Of a stretch of DNA of 6,844 bases, positions 1 through 6,758 are shown piece by piece. The notes under the pieces are model-generated. The model was not told where the DNA came from. It was given only the letters and a program-made list of their open reading frames with translations, and ran no database searches. Every line of letters begins with the position of its first letter. Positions within the stretch are counted from its first letter, which is position 1. Source of the DNA: Deltaproteobacteria bacterium (GTDB lineage: Bacteria; Desulfobacterota; Desulfobacteria; Desulfobacterales; JAUVGT01); contig JAUVGT010000273.1 of assembly GCA_030593645.1 (NCBI GenBank), positions 1 to 6,844 on the forward strand, in the 5' to 3' direction. The position numbers were made by a program, and so were the translations under genes.

Positions 1-513
1 AACCCCATCGAGTACGAGGGCACCTATCCATTACCTGAAGCCCAGAAAGACAGATTTATGCTCAAGATCATGATGGACCACCCGGAGCAGGAAGAAGAAC
101 TCCTCCTGGCCAGGCGGATGCTTGGCAACCAATCACCTGAAGAAACACTGGCAAACGGTGATGTGAAAAAAATCATTACCCCTGAATTGCTGGCAACGCT
201 TCGTCAATCCCTTGAAGGGATCCTGGTTAAGGACGAGTTGATTGCTTATATTGTTGATATTGTTCGCAAGACACGTACACATCAAAGTGTGCTGGTGGGT
301 GCCGGACCCAGAGCAACCCAGGCCTTATTACTGGCATCACGGACCTATGCGGCCATTAGAGGGCGTGATTTTGTTACGCCGGATGATATCAAGACGCTCA
401 GTGTGCCTGTTATGGGCCATCGATTGATTCTCCGGCCGGAATACGAAATCGAAGGACTGACTGTTCAGGAAGTAATCGAGAATATTTTAAAGGAGATCGC
501 CGTACCCAGGTAG
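1..513 (+). CDS. MoxR-family AAA+ ATPase, C-terminal part (5' end outside window)
   Basis: The frame is open from base 1 to the TAG at 511-513, giving 170 residues. The internal ATG at 58 is not the start, because conserved MoxR sequence lies before it. The fragment opens at NPIEYEGTYPLPEAQ (fragment residues 1-15), the sensor-1 Asn and the following MoxR signature. DRF at 17-19 carries the likely arginine finger (R18). GAGPRA at 100-105 holds the sensor-2 Arg (R104). The lid helices and the typical HRLILRPEYEIEG ending (140-152) follow. Family members are roughly 310-350 residues, so about half is missing, including Walker A and B. MoxR ATPases are thought to act as cytoplasmic chaperones that activate or assemble partner proteins, often vWA-domain proteins encoded next door. 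The DUF58/vWA gene 25 nt downstream fits that pairing. The family call is secure; the substrate is unknown. Confidence 0.95.
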   Translation, partial: NPIEYEGTYPLPEAQKDRFMLKIMMDHPEQEEELLLARRMLGNQSPEETLANGDVKKIITPELLATLRQSLEGILVKDELIAYIVDIVRKTRTHQSVLVGAGPRATQALLLASRTYAAIRGRDFVTPDDIKTLSVPVMGHRLILRPEYEIEGLTVQEVIENILKEIAVPR

Positions 514-538
514 ATGATACGGCCCAGGCGCTGATTCA

Positions 539-1918
539 ATGAAATTTGTTCCACAATACAGATTACTGATATGTATGGGTATGGTTTATTTACCCATGGC
601 TGTAATTTCAGCCGTGATACCGGGAATGATCGAAATTTCTTTTACCCTGGTGACAGCGGTTGTTATACTTGCTCTTATTGATATGATTTTAACCCGGGAT
701 CATCTATCCGGTATTACGGTTTTAATGCCGGATGTTGTCAGACTGTCCAAGGGAAGGGACGGCGATATTACGGTTACTGTTGAAAACAAAAGAAGTCAGG
801 CGGGAAAGATTCGAATCGGATTTGCTTTTCCAAAGGAGATCAGTACACCTGATCCTGATATTACTGCTGTATTACATGGTCAGGAAATGACATCAACATT
901 TAAGTGGCCTGTGAAAGGTGAAAAACACGGACGATATGTTTTTGATCAATATTATCTGGAGACCTCTTCCCCTCTGGGGTTTTGGGCCATTCGGACAGCG
1001 AAACCCGTAAATTTTGAAATTCGGGTATACCCGAATCTTTTTTTAGAGCGTCATAATCTTACAAGCCTGTTTCTGAACAGGGGTGTGGGGATCCATGCCC
1101 AGAGGCAGATCGGTAAGGGACGGGATTTTGAACAGCTGAGAGAGTATCTTCCGGGTGATAGCTATGAAGATATTCACTGGAAAGCCACCGCCAAAAGGGG
1201 ACAGCCCATAACAAAAGTTTACCAGATTGAGCGGACCCAGCAGATCTATGTGATTATTGACGCTTCCCGATTAAGCACACGAACCACACAGATCAGAAAG
1301 AAAAAAAATAAACAATACAATGATCAGGGGAAAAAAATCGATTTTGAACCCACCACCATTGTTGAAAGATATATTACTGCAGCTTTGATCATGGCACTGG
1401 CCGCTGAACGTCAGGGTGATCAATTCGGTCTGATCACATTCGATAACCGGGTACAGAGTTTTGTCAGCGCGAAAAGCGGGAAAGCCCATTTCAACACATG
1501 CCGGGATGTATTATACACCCTGGAGCCAAAAACTGTATCACCTGATTTTACGGAGTTGTTTACCTTTATCGGGACACGAATCCGAAGACGGGCCCTGCTC
1601 CTTTTTTTAACGCATCTTGATGATCCGGTTCTTGCGGAAAATTTTTCACAGAATATTGATATTATTAGCCGGCAGCACCTGGTACTTGTAAATATGTTAA
1701 AACCGGGGGGGGCGGAGCCGATGTTTTCATCCCCGTCGGTTGAATCGATTGATGACATGTATAAAAATCTGGGCGGGCATCTGGTTTGGAAGCACCTTCA
1801 TGAGACCGAAAAATTATTATACCGACATGGTGTGGATTTTTCATGGGTCGAAAATGAGCATTTGTGTACAGAGGTCATTTCAAAATACATATCAATCAAA
1901 CAGCGGCAGATATTATAA
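539..1918 (+). CDS. DUF58 / vWA-like domain protein with N-terminal membrane anchor
   Basis: This is a 459-residue protein. Two hydrophobic segments (about 8-28 and 31-51) anchor it in the inner membrane. A beta-rich region follows (about 60-165), then the DUF58 signature at 193-232: GKGRDFEQLREYLPGD, then IHWKATAKRG, then the YQIER stretch. A vWA-like fold starts at YVIIDAS (237-243). The MIDAS motif is degenerate: DASRL where DxSxS is expected. A lysine-rich insert (about 250-270) precedes the helix at 273-290. GLITFDNRV (297-305) and LLLFLTHLDD (353-362) match later vWA strands. ATG 539 is forced, since an in-frame TGA lies at 515-517 and no start codon comes between; the ribosome-binding site is weak, so coupling to the moxR gene is likely. 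DUF58 proteins are regular partners of MoxR ATPases; their biochemical role is not established. An 8-G run at 1705-1712 lies in the coding sequence, but the frame after it still looks authentic. Confidence 0.93.
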   Translation: MKFVPQYRLLICMGMVYLPMAVISAVIPGMIEISFTLVTAVVILALIDMILTRDHLSGITVLMPDVVRLSKGRDGDITVTVENKRSQAGKIRIGFAFPKEISTPDPDITAVLHGQEMTSTFKWPVKGEKHGRYVFDQYYLETSSPLGFWAIRTAKPVNFEIRVYPNLFLERHNLTSLFLNRGVGIHAQRQIGKGRDFEQLREYLPGDSYEDIHWKATAKRGQPITKVYQIERTQQIYVIIDASRLSTRTTQIRKKKNKQYNDQGKKIDFEPTTIVERYITAALIMALAAERQGDQFGLITFDNRVQSFVSAKSGKAHFNTCRDVLYTLEPKTVSPDFTELFTFIGTRIRRRALLLFLTHLDDPVLAENFSQNIDIISRQHLVLVNMLKPGGAEPMFSSPSVESIDDMYKNLGGHLVWKHLHETEKLLYRHGVDFSWVENEHLCTEVISKYISIKQRQIL

Positions 1919-1925
1919 AAATGAT

Positions 1926-1967
1926 GAACATCGAACATCGAACGTCCAACATCGAACGTCGAATGCG
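1926..1967. repeat. GAACRTC heptad tandem array
   Basis: Six consecutive 7-base units begin 7 nt after the DUF58 stop codon. They read GAACATC, GAACATC, GAACGTC, CAACATC, GAACGTC and a decayed GAATGCG. Reading through gives the low-complexity peptide motifs HRTSN (plus strand) and STFDVGRSMFDV (minus strand). I remember these as spurious peptides common in Desulfobacterales and some other environmental genomes, so this is probably a dispersed intergenic repeat and not a coding region. Its function is unknown. Confidence 0.8.
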
Positions 1968-1990
1968 GAAGGCGCTTCGCTTTGCCTTTC
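1967..1990 (+). terminator. Small hairpin after the heptad array; possible weak terminator
   Basis: GGAAGGC (1967-1973) can pair with GCCTTTC (1984-1990), a 7-bp stem with one G-U pair and a 10-nt loop. It is followed by TTAATAATTA and not a clean T-run, so intrinsic termination would be weak. It lies after the moxR-DUF58 pair and before a candidate promoter, the right place for a terminator. It could equally be only the tail of the repeat element. Confidence 0.3.
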
Positions 1991-2009
1991 TTAATAATTA
2001 GATCAGCCT

Positions 2010-2040
2010 TTGAAAATGCAATGGCTGACAGATGTATAAT
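2010..2040 (+). promoter_or_regulatory. Candidate sigma-70-type promoter for the SpoIIM-RDD pair
   Basis: TTGAAA (2010-2015, five of six consensus bases) and a perfect TATAAT (2035-2040) are separated by 19 nt, longer than the ideal 17. Transcription would start near 2047, about 30 nt before the ATG at 2078. The perfect -10 box and its place in the largest gap between genes support it; the long spacer counts against strong activity. Confidence 0.45.
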
Positions 2041-2077
2041 GTTCATCTTCAATAAATGATTAGGGATAGACTAACGC

Positions 2078-3088
2078 ATGATCATAGACCTGAAAAAATT
2101 TATTAATGAGGAAAGACCGTTTTGGATCGAATTTGAGTCCATACTCGATCGTCTGGGTGTAAATTCTGAACACAAACTGTCACTCAAACGGGTGGAACGG
2201 TTCCACTATCTTTACCAGAGGGCATCCTCGGATCTTGCAAAGATTATGACATTTTCATCTGAGCCCAATATTCGGCAATACCTGGAATCGCTGGTGGGCA
2301 GGGCATACGGTATTATTCATGAGACACGTCGAAAACCCCATCGTCTGAGCCCGATCAACTGGTTTTTTACCACATTTCCTCAAACGTTCAGACGCCATAT
2401 AAACGCATTCTGGATCGCGCTGACGGCCACACTTCTGGGGTGCGTTTTTGGCGCATTTATGATCATCATCGACAGTGATGCCAAGGGAATACTGATGCCG
2501 TTTTCCCATCTCCAGGGGGATCCCTCGGAAAGGGTAGAGCGGGAAGAACAAGCCAAAGAAGACCGGCTAAAAGGGAGCAAAACACTTTTCTCTTCTTATT
2601 TAATGACTCATAACACAAAGGTCTCAATCACGACCCTGGCCATGGGTATGACATGGGGAATCGGTACGTTAATTCTTCTATTTTATAATGGGGTCATACT
2701 GGGCGCGGTGGTACTCGATTATATAATGGCCGGGGAAATTAAATTTCTGATGGGGTGGCTTTTGCCCCACGGTGTTGTGGAGATACCCGCTATTATACTG
2801 GCGGGGCAGGCCGGACTGGTTCTGGGCAGCGCCCTGATCGGATGGAGTCGGGCCATATCTTTGAAAATGAGGCTGAAAAAGGTGATGCCCGACCTTGTCA
2901 CGCTGATTGGGGGTGTTGCGGTGATGCTGGTATGGGCCGGTATTATTGAAGCATTCTTTTCCCAGTATCATGAGCCTGTGCTGCCCTATGAGATCAAGAT
3001 TGGTTTTGGGGTGATAGAATTGGTTTTACTTATTTTATTTTTTTTATTATCAGGAACGAAAAATGTTTTGAAAAGAAAATATAGATGA
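2078..3088 (+). CDS. SpoIIM-family (stage II sporulation protein M-like) membrane protein
   Basis: This is a 336-residue protein. A charged cytoplasmic N-terminal region (1-105) opens with the family-like LKKFINEERPFWIEFESIL. About six hydrophobic segments follow: 108-131, 180-202, 203-217, 229-256, 273-293 and 305-325. The diagnostic HGVVEIPAIILAGQAG stretch is at 231-246. A highly charged loop (132-178, rich in Glu, Arg and Lys) separates the first two segments. The ATG at 2078 is preceded by AGGGA at 2062-2066, a somewhat distant ribosome-binding site. The last codon and stop overlap the RDD gene as ATGA, implying translational coupling. In endospore formers SpoIIM works in septal wall remodelling and engulfment. 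Here nothing suggests sporulation, and the name reflects homology only. Homologues often sit beside RDD, MoxR and DUF58 genes, as here, which suggests a membrane complex of unknown function. Confidence 0.92.
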   Translation: MIIDLKKFINEERPFWIEFESILDRLGVNSEHKLSLKRVERFHYLYQRASSDLAKIMTFSSEPNIRQYLESLVGRAYGIIHETRRKPHRLSPINWFFTTFPQTFRRHINAFWIALTATLLGCVFGAFMIIIDSDAKGILMPFSHLQGDPSERVEREEQAKEDRLKGSKTLFSSYLMTHNTKVSITTLAMGMTWGIGTLILLFYNGVILGAVVLDYIMAGEIKFLMGWLLPHGVVEIPAIILAGQAGLVLGSALIGWSRAISLKMRLKKVMPDLVTLIGGVAVMLVWAGIIEAFFSQYHEPVLPYEIKIGFGVIELVLLILFFLLSGTKNVLKRKYR

Positions 3089-3861
3089 GCCGAAGCAGAA
3101 CAAATATCTTATCGATAAAAACACCGGAAGGGGTTGAATTTTCGCTTCAGATCGCAGGGCCAATCAGCCGGTTTATGGCCTGGATTATCGATGGACTGGT
3201 GATTATCGTCGCCACGACCACCGTCTATAAGGTTATGGGCATACTCGGAATTATCAGCCGGGATCTGGCCGTTGCGTTGATTACCCTGGCCTATTTCGTG
3301 GTTACGATCGGATACGGTATCGTAACCGAATGGTACTTGAACGGTCAAACCATCGGTAAACGTCTTTTTAAATTAAGGGTGGTGGATGAACAGGGACTGA
3401 ATCTCCAATTCAGCCAGATTGTGATACGTAATCTGCTTCGTTTTATTGACAGCCTGCCTTTTTTTTACCTGGTTGGCGGATTGTCATGCCTGATTAACCG
3501 TAAGATGCAGCGGCTCGGTGATTTCGCGGCAAATACAATCGTGGTCTGGAACCCAAGAATTTCAGAACCTGACCTGGATCAGCTCCTTGGAGGTAAATAT
3601 AACTCATTCAGTGATTATCCGCACCTGGAAGCGCGCCTGAGGCAGCATGTATCACCCCAGGAAGCCGGGATTTCACTTCAGGCATTGATTCGGCGTGATG
3701 AGCTCGATTCCAATGCGCGGATTGAGCTTTTTCACGAAATCGTATCACATTTTAAAAACATCGTTACCTTTCCCCCGGAAGCAACAGATGGAATCTCCGA
3801 CGAACAGTATGTTCGAAATGTTGTAGACACACTGTACCGGTCCGGTCCGGGAAGGAGTTGA
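3085..3861 (+). CDS. RDD-family membrane protein with C-terminal soluble extension
   Basis: This is a 258-residue protein whose ATG overlaps the SpoIIM stop codon (ATGA, 3085-3088), so the two are probably made together. The RDD domain spans about 22-156: Arg29 and Asp36 in RFMAWIIDGLVI, a second hydrophobic stretch at 60-82, the GQTIGKRLFKLRVVDEQG motif at 87-104, RNLLRFIDSLPFFYLV at 115-130, and the closing RLGDFAANTIVV at 143-154. That gives about three membrane segments. Residues 157-258 form a hydrophilic, probably cytoplasmic tail with no motif I recognise. RDD proteins are widespread and mostly uncharacterised; a few have been linked to ion or sodium-proton transport, which cannot be inferred here. 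The T8 run at 3459-3466 encodes the Pro-Phe-Phe-Tyr turn and does not disturb the frame. Confidence 0.92.
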   Translation: MSRSRTNILSIKTPEGVEFSLQIAGPISRFMAWIIDGLVIIVATTTVYKVMGILGIISRDLAVALITLAYFVVTIGYGIVTEWYLNGQTIGKRLFKLRVVDEQGLNLQFSQIVIRNLLRFIDSLPFFYLVGGLSCLINRKMQRLGDFAANTIVVWNPRISEPDLDQLLGGKYNSFSDYPHLEARLRQHVSPQEAGISLQALIRRDELDSNARIELFHEIVSHFKNIVTFPPEATDGISDEQYVRNVVDTLYRSGPGRS

Positions 3862-3927
3862 TATCTGGTTTTCATCATATTCCCATTGATAATATGTATT
3901 GAATCATGTAGATCAAGTAATTACTCA

Positions 3928-5271
3928 ATGAATAAAACAAAACCAATTATTGCTATCGTTGGCAGGCCCAATGTGGGCAAATCGACCTTCTTTAACCGTG
4001 TAACAAAGACACGGGATGCTTTGGTGGACAACTATCCCGGTGTGACCCGGGACAGTCATTATGGTGACGCGAAATGGGATGATGCTGAATTCACACTTGT
4101 TGACACGGGCGGATTTTCAGGCGTAGATGATTTTGCTTTACAGATCACTTTTCAAGTCAGGCAGGCTATCGAAGATGCGGATCTGATCATCCTGATGATG
4201 GATGGAAAAGAAGGGGTTTCGCCCTATGACACGGATATCATCGATATTTTACGCCCACAGAAAAAACCGGTATTTTATGTGGTCAACAAAATCGATGGGA
4301 GTGAAAAGGAAGTTAACCTATCGGACTTTTACAGTCTCGGAATCGGCGATTTGTACCCGATATCATCAGAACATCGATACGGTATAACGGATCTGATGGA
4401 TAATATCGTTGCTGCCCTTCCGGCAGCTTCCAGACAAAGTGATGCTGACAAGGATCAAGAAACCATATCAATCGCGGTTGTCGGGCGCCCCAATGCGGGC
4501 AAGTCTTCCCTGATCAATAAAATACTAGGGAAAGAGCGCCTCCTGGTGAGTCATGTTCCGGGTACCACCCGGGATTCAATCGATACAGTTTGTAAGATCG
4601 ATGGAAAACTGTACCGCCTGATCGATACTGCCGGAATCAGGCGCAAGGGAAAAGTATCACAAAAGCTTGAGAAATTTTCAATAATAAAAGCTCTGCGAAG
4701 TCTTGACCGCTGCGATGTCGCGCTGATCATTCTGGACGCGGATGAGGGTATCACCGACCAGGACATCAATGTGGCCGGATACGCGTATGACCGGGGATGC
4801 GGATGTATCCTGGTTCTTAACAAGTGGGATTTGATCGAGAAGGACAGCCATACGGTGAAGAAGTATTATGAGGAGCTCAGATATGCAGCCAAGTATCTGA
4901 ATTTCGCACCGGTCCTGACCATATCGGCGCTGACCGGTCTCAGGGTAAGGAAAATTTTTAATAGTGTTGACGAAGTCTATAAGCAGTATACAACACGGAT
5001 CAGTACCGGCCGGTTAAATAGAATTATTGAAAAGGCCGTTTTTAAAAATGAACCATCACTTCACAAAGGGAGGCGAATTAAATTTTATTACTCGGTCCAG
5101 ATTTCTGTCAAACCGCCGACATTTGTATGCTTTGTAAACTATTCGAACGCTGTTCATTTTTCGTATAAACGATACCTGACCAATAAGATTCGGGAAGGCG
5201 CCAAGCTCGATCATACACCCATACGGCTGATATTCAGGCAGCGTGAAAGAAGACAATTTAATAAGTATTAA
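3928..5271 (+). CDS. der: Ribosome assembly GTPase Der (EngA)
   Basis: This 447-residue protein is of normal length for Der (about 435-490), a cytoplasmic GTPase needed for maturation of the 50S ribosomal subunit. Two GTPase domains in tandem are complete. Domain 1 has GRPNVGKS (12-19), PGVTRD (37-42), DTGG (59-62) and NKID (120-123). Domain 2 has GRPNAGKS (186-193), PGTTRD (211-216), DTAG (233-236), NKWD (298-301) and SAL (333-335). A linker at about 166-178 joins them, and the C-terminal KH-like domain occupies about 352-440 (GRRIKFYYSVQ, PPTFVCFVN, YLTNKIRE, PIRLIFRQRE). I chose ATG 3928 because it starts the protein a few residues before the first G1 motif, as in other Der proteins. A TTG at 3886 would add 14 unconserved residues. 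Neither start has a good ribosome-binding site. The gene lies 66 nt after the RDD gene and 20 nt before rarA. Confidence 0.97.
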   Translation: MNKTKPIIAIVGRPNVGKSTFFNRVTKTRDALVDNYPGVTRDSHYGDAKWDDAEFTLVDTGGFSGVDDFALQITFQVRQAIEDADLIILMMDGKEGVSPYDTDIIDILRPQKKPVFYVVNKIDGSEKEVNLSDFYSLGIGDLYPISSEHRYGITDLMDNIVAALPAASRQSDADKDQETISIAVVGRPNAGKSSLINKILGKERLLVSHVPGTTRDSIDTVCKIDGKLYRLIDTAGIRRKGKVSQKLEKFSIIKALRSLDRCDVALIILDADEGITDQDINVAGYAYDRGCGCILVLNKWDLIEKDSHTVKKYYEELRYAAKYLNFAPVLTISALTGLRVRKIFNSVDEVYKQYTTRISTGRLNRIIEKAVFKNEPSLHKGRRIKFYYSVQISVKPPTFVCFVNYSNAVHFSYKRYLTNKIREGAKLDHTPIRLIFRQRERRQFNKY

Positions 5272-5291
5272 AATGATATGGGATACCACCA

Positions 5292-6641
5292 TTGGACTTG
5301 TTTGAATACCAGGCTCAAAAAACCACCGCAGCAACGCGGCCGCTGCCCGAAAGGATGAGGCCGAAAACACTTGATGAATTTGCCGGGCAGGAGCATGTGG
5401 TTGGAAAAGGTACGCTGATCCGGGGGGCAATCGAGCAGGACAAGATATTTTCGATGATTCTCTGGGGGCCGCCCGGGTGCGGTAAAACCACACTCGCCAG
5501 GATCATCGCTGAAGAGACCCGTTCTTATTTTACACAGTTTTCAGCCGTACTTTCCGGCGTCAAAGAAATCCGTGCAGTGATCGAGGAAGCAAAGAATAAG
5601 CTGAAACTTAACCGTAAACGGACCATCCTGTTTGTTGATGAGATTCACAGATTCAATAAATCGCAGCAGGACGCATTTCTCAACCATGTGGAAAGCGGGT
5701 TGATTACCCTGATCGGTGCCACAACCGAAAATCCTTCTTTTGAAGTGATTGCGCCATTATTGTCACGGTGCCGTGTGATTACACTGAAATCCCTTTCGTC
5801 GGACGATATTAAAAAAATCATTGATCGTGCCCTGAATGACAGGGAAAAAGGACTGGGTCATATGGATATCACGATTGAACCGGATGCCCTTACGCATCTT
5901 GTTCGTGTATCCGGCGGTGATGGTCGATCGGCGTTAAATAACCTTGAGATTGTTACATCGATAAGCATAACCGCGAAGGCCGGCAGTTCAAAAAATCAGC
6001 CTGTTTCAATATCGATGAAGGATGTTGAAGACGCCCTGCTAAAAAAAGCACTGGCCTATGATAAGACCGGTGAGGAACATTATAACCTGATATCCGCCCT
6101 TCATAAAAGCCTCCGGGGGAGTGATCCTGATGCGGCGATATACTGGCTTGGCAGGATGCTTGCCGCGGGAGAAGACCCGTTGTATATTGCCAGGAGAATG
6201 GTCAGGTTTGCTTCGGAAGATATCGGGAACGCCGATCCGAACGCGCTTGCAGTGGCGATGAATTCTGTGGAAGCTTTCAGGTTCCTTGGAAAACCGGAAG
6301 GTGAACTGGCCCTTGTCCAGACTGCCGCCTACCTTGCCACCGCACCGAAAAGCAACAGCCTTTATACCGCCTACGGAGAAGTCAAAGATGTGATCAAAAA
6401 TACAGGTGCTCTGCCGACACCGCTCCATATCCGAAACGCGCCGACAAACCTGATGAAAAATATCGGCTATGGAAAGGGGTATCAATATGCCCACGATCAT
6501 AAAAATGCTTTTGCACCCCAGGAGTATATGCCTGATGATTTAAACGGCAGACTTTTTTACCATCCAACCGATCGGGGCTACGAAAAGATTATTAAACAGC
6601 GGCTTGACAAGTGGCGTGAGTTGAATAGAAGGAAAAAATAA
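5292..6641 (+). CDS. rarA: Replication-associated recombination protein A (RarA/MgsA), AAA+ ATPase
   Basis: This 449-residue protein matches the full family length. RarA is a clamp-loader-like AAA+ ATPase that forms tetramers, binds single-strand/duplex junctions and acts at stalled replication forks. Visible motifs in order are PLPERMRPKTLDEFAGQEH (18-36), Walker A GPPGCGKT (59-66), Walker B ILFVDEIHRF (112-121), sensor 1 GATTENPSF (142-150), the arginine finger SRC (R159), sensor 2 GGDGRSALNNLE (208-219), the C-terminal SALHKSLRGSDPDAAIYWL tetramerisation region (268-286), RNAPT (381-385) and the closing YMPDDLNGRLFYHPTDRG (412-429). The start is TTG at 5292. ATG 5354 would cut into the conserved N-terminus, and MDLFEYQ from the TTG resembles other RarA starts. 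GGGA at 5280-5283 gives a modest ribosome-binding site 8 nt upstream. The 20-nt spacing suggests co-transcription with der. Confidence 0.96.
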   Translation: MDLFEYQAQKTTAATRPLPERMRPKTLDEFAGQEHVVGKGTLIRGAIEQDKIFSMILWGPPGCGKTTLARIIAEETRSYFTQFSAVLSGVKEIRAVIEEAKNKLKLNRKRTILFVDEIHRFNKSQQDAFLNHVESGLITLIGATTENPSFEVIAPLLSRCRVITLKSLSSDDIKKIIDRALNDREKGLGHMDITIEPDALTHLVRVSGGDGRSALNNLEIVTSISITAKAGSSKNQPVSISMKDVEDALLKKALAYDKTGEEHYNLISALHKSLRGSDPDAAIYWLGRMLAAGEDPLYIARRMVRFASEDIGNADPNALAVAMNSVEAFRFLGKPEGELALVQTAAYLATAPKSNSLYTAYGEVKDVIKNTGALPTPLHIRNAPTNLMKNIGYGKGYQYAHDHKNAFAPQEYMPDDLNGRLFYHPTDRGYEKIIKQRLDKWRELNRRKK

Positions 6642-6706
6642 AACACTTTACAGTTGTATCTAAACTCGAGACTTTTAAACTTTTACATTTACTGACTCCT
6701 AATCTT
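6642..6706. other. Short spacer after rarA without recognisable signals
   Basis: These 65 AT-rich bases between the rarA stop codon and the tandem repeat show no open frame, no stable hairpin followed by T residues and no convincing promoter. How the der-rarA transcript ends is not visible unless the adjacent palindrome plays a part. Confidence 0.5.
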
Positions 6707-6758
6707 GATGGTCTCGTAAAAAGTCCGAATTAGACGGTTTCGTAAAGAGTTCAAATTC
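6707..6758. repeat. 26-bp tandem duplication of a repeat-element end
   Basis: Positions 6707-6732 (GATGGTCTCGTAAAAAGTCC...) and 6733-6758 (GACGGTTTCGTAAAGAGTTC...) are directly adjacent and match at 20 of 26 positions. Five of the six differences are transitions. The shared core is TCGTAAA-AGT. The second copy is the outer end of the palindromic element that follows; the first looks like a second, diverged copy of the same end. The end sequence resembles termini of dispersed repeats I remember from Desulfobacterales genomes. Confidence 0.7.

Noticed and set aside
58..60. ATG 58 as the start of the first gene
   Set aside because: Conserved MoxR sequence lies in frame before it, so the gene continues off the left edge.
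1740..2052. Overlapping frames on both strands of about 84 codons across the DUF58 end and the heptad array
   Set aside because: Their apparent peptides come from DUF58 coding sequence in the wrong frame plus the 7-base repeat; there are no family features and no ribosome-binding site.
3886..3914. Possible der promoter TTGATA-17-TAGATC
   Set aside because: The spacing is ideal but the -10 box matches consensus at only about half its positions, too weak to call in AT-rich sequence.
3886..3927. TTG-initiated 14-residue N-terminal extension of Der
   Set aside because: The extension is not conserved in the family, and ATG 3928 gives the standard Der N-terminus; the TTG has no ribosome-binding site at the right distance.
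5056..5493. 145-codon minus-strand frame spanning the der-rarA junction
   Set aside because: It is antisense to the conserved Der KH domain and the RarA N-terminus; the peptide shows no recognisable domain.
6039..6500. 153-codon minus-strand frame inside rarA
   Set aside because: It is fully antisense to the conserved RarA C-terminal domain and has the composition of a shadow frame.
6642..6706. Rho-independent terminator for der-rarA
   Set aside because: No GC-rich stem followed by T residues is present; TTTTAAACTTTT is only AT-rich symmetry.
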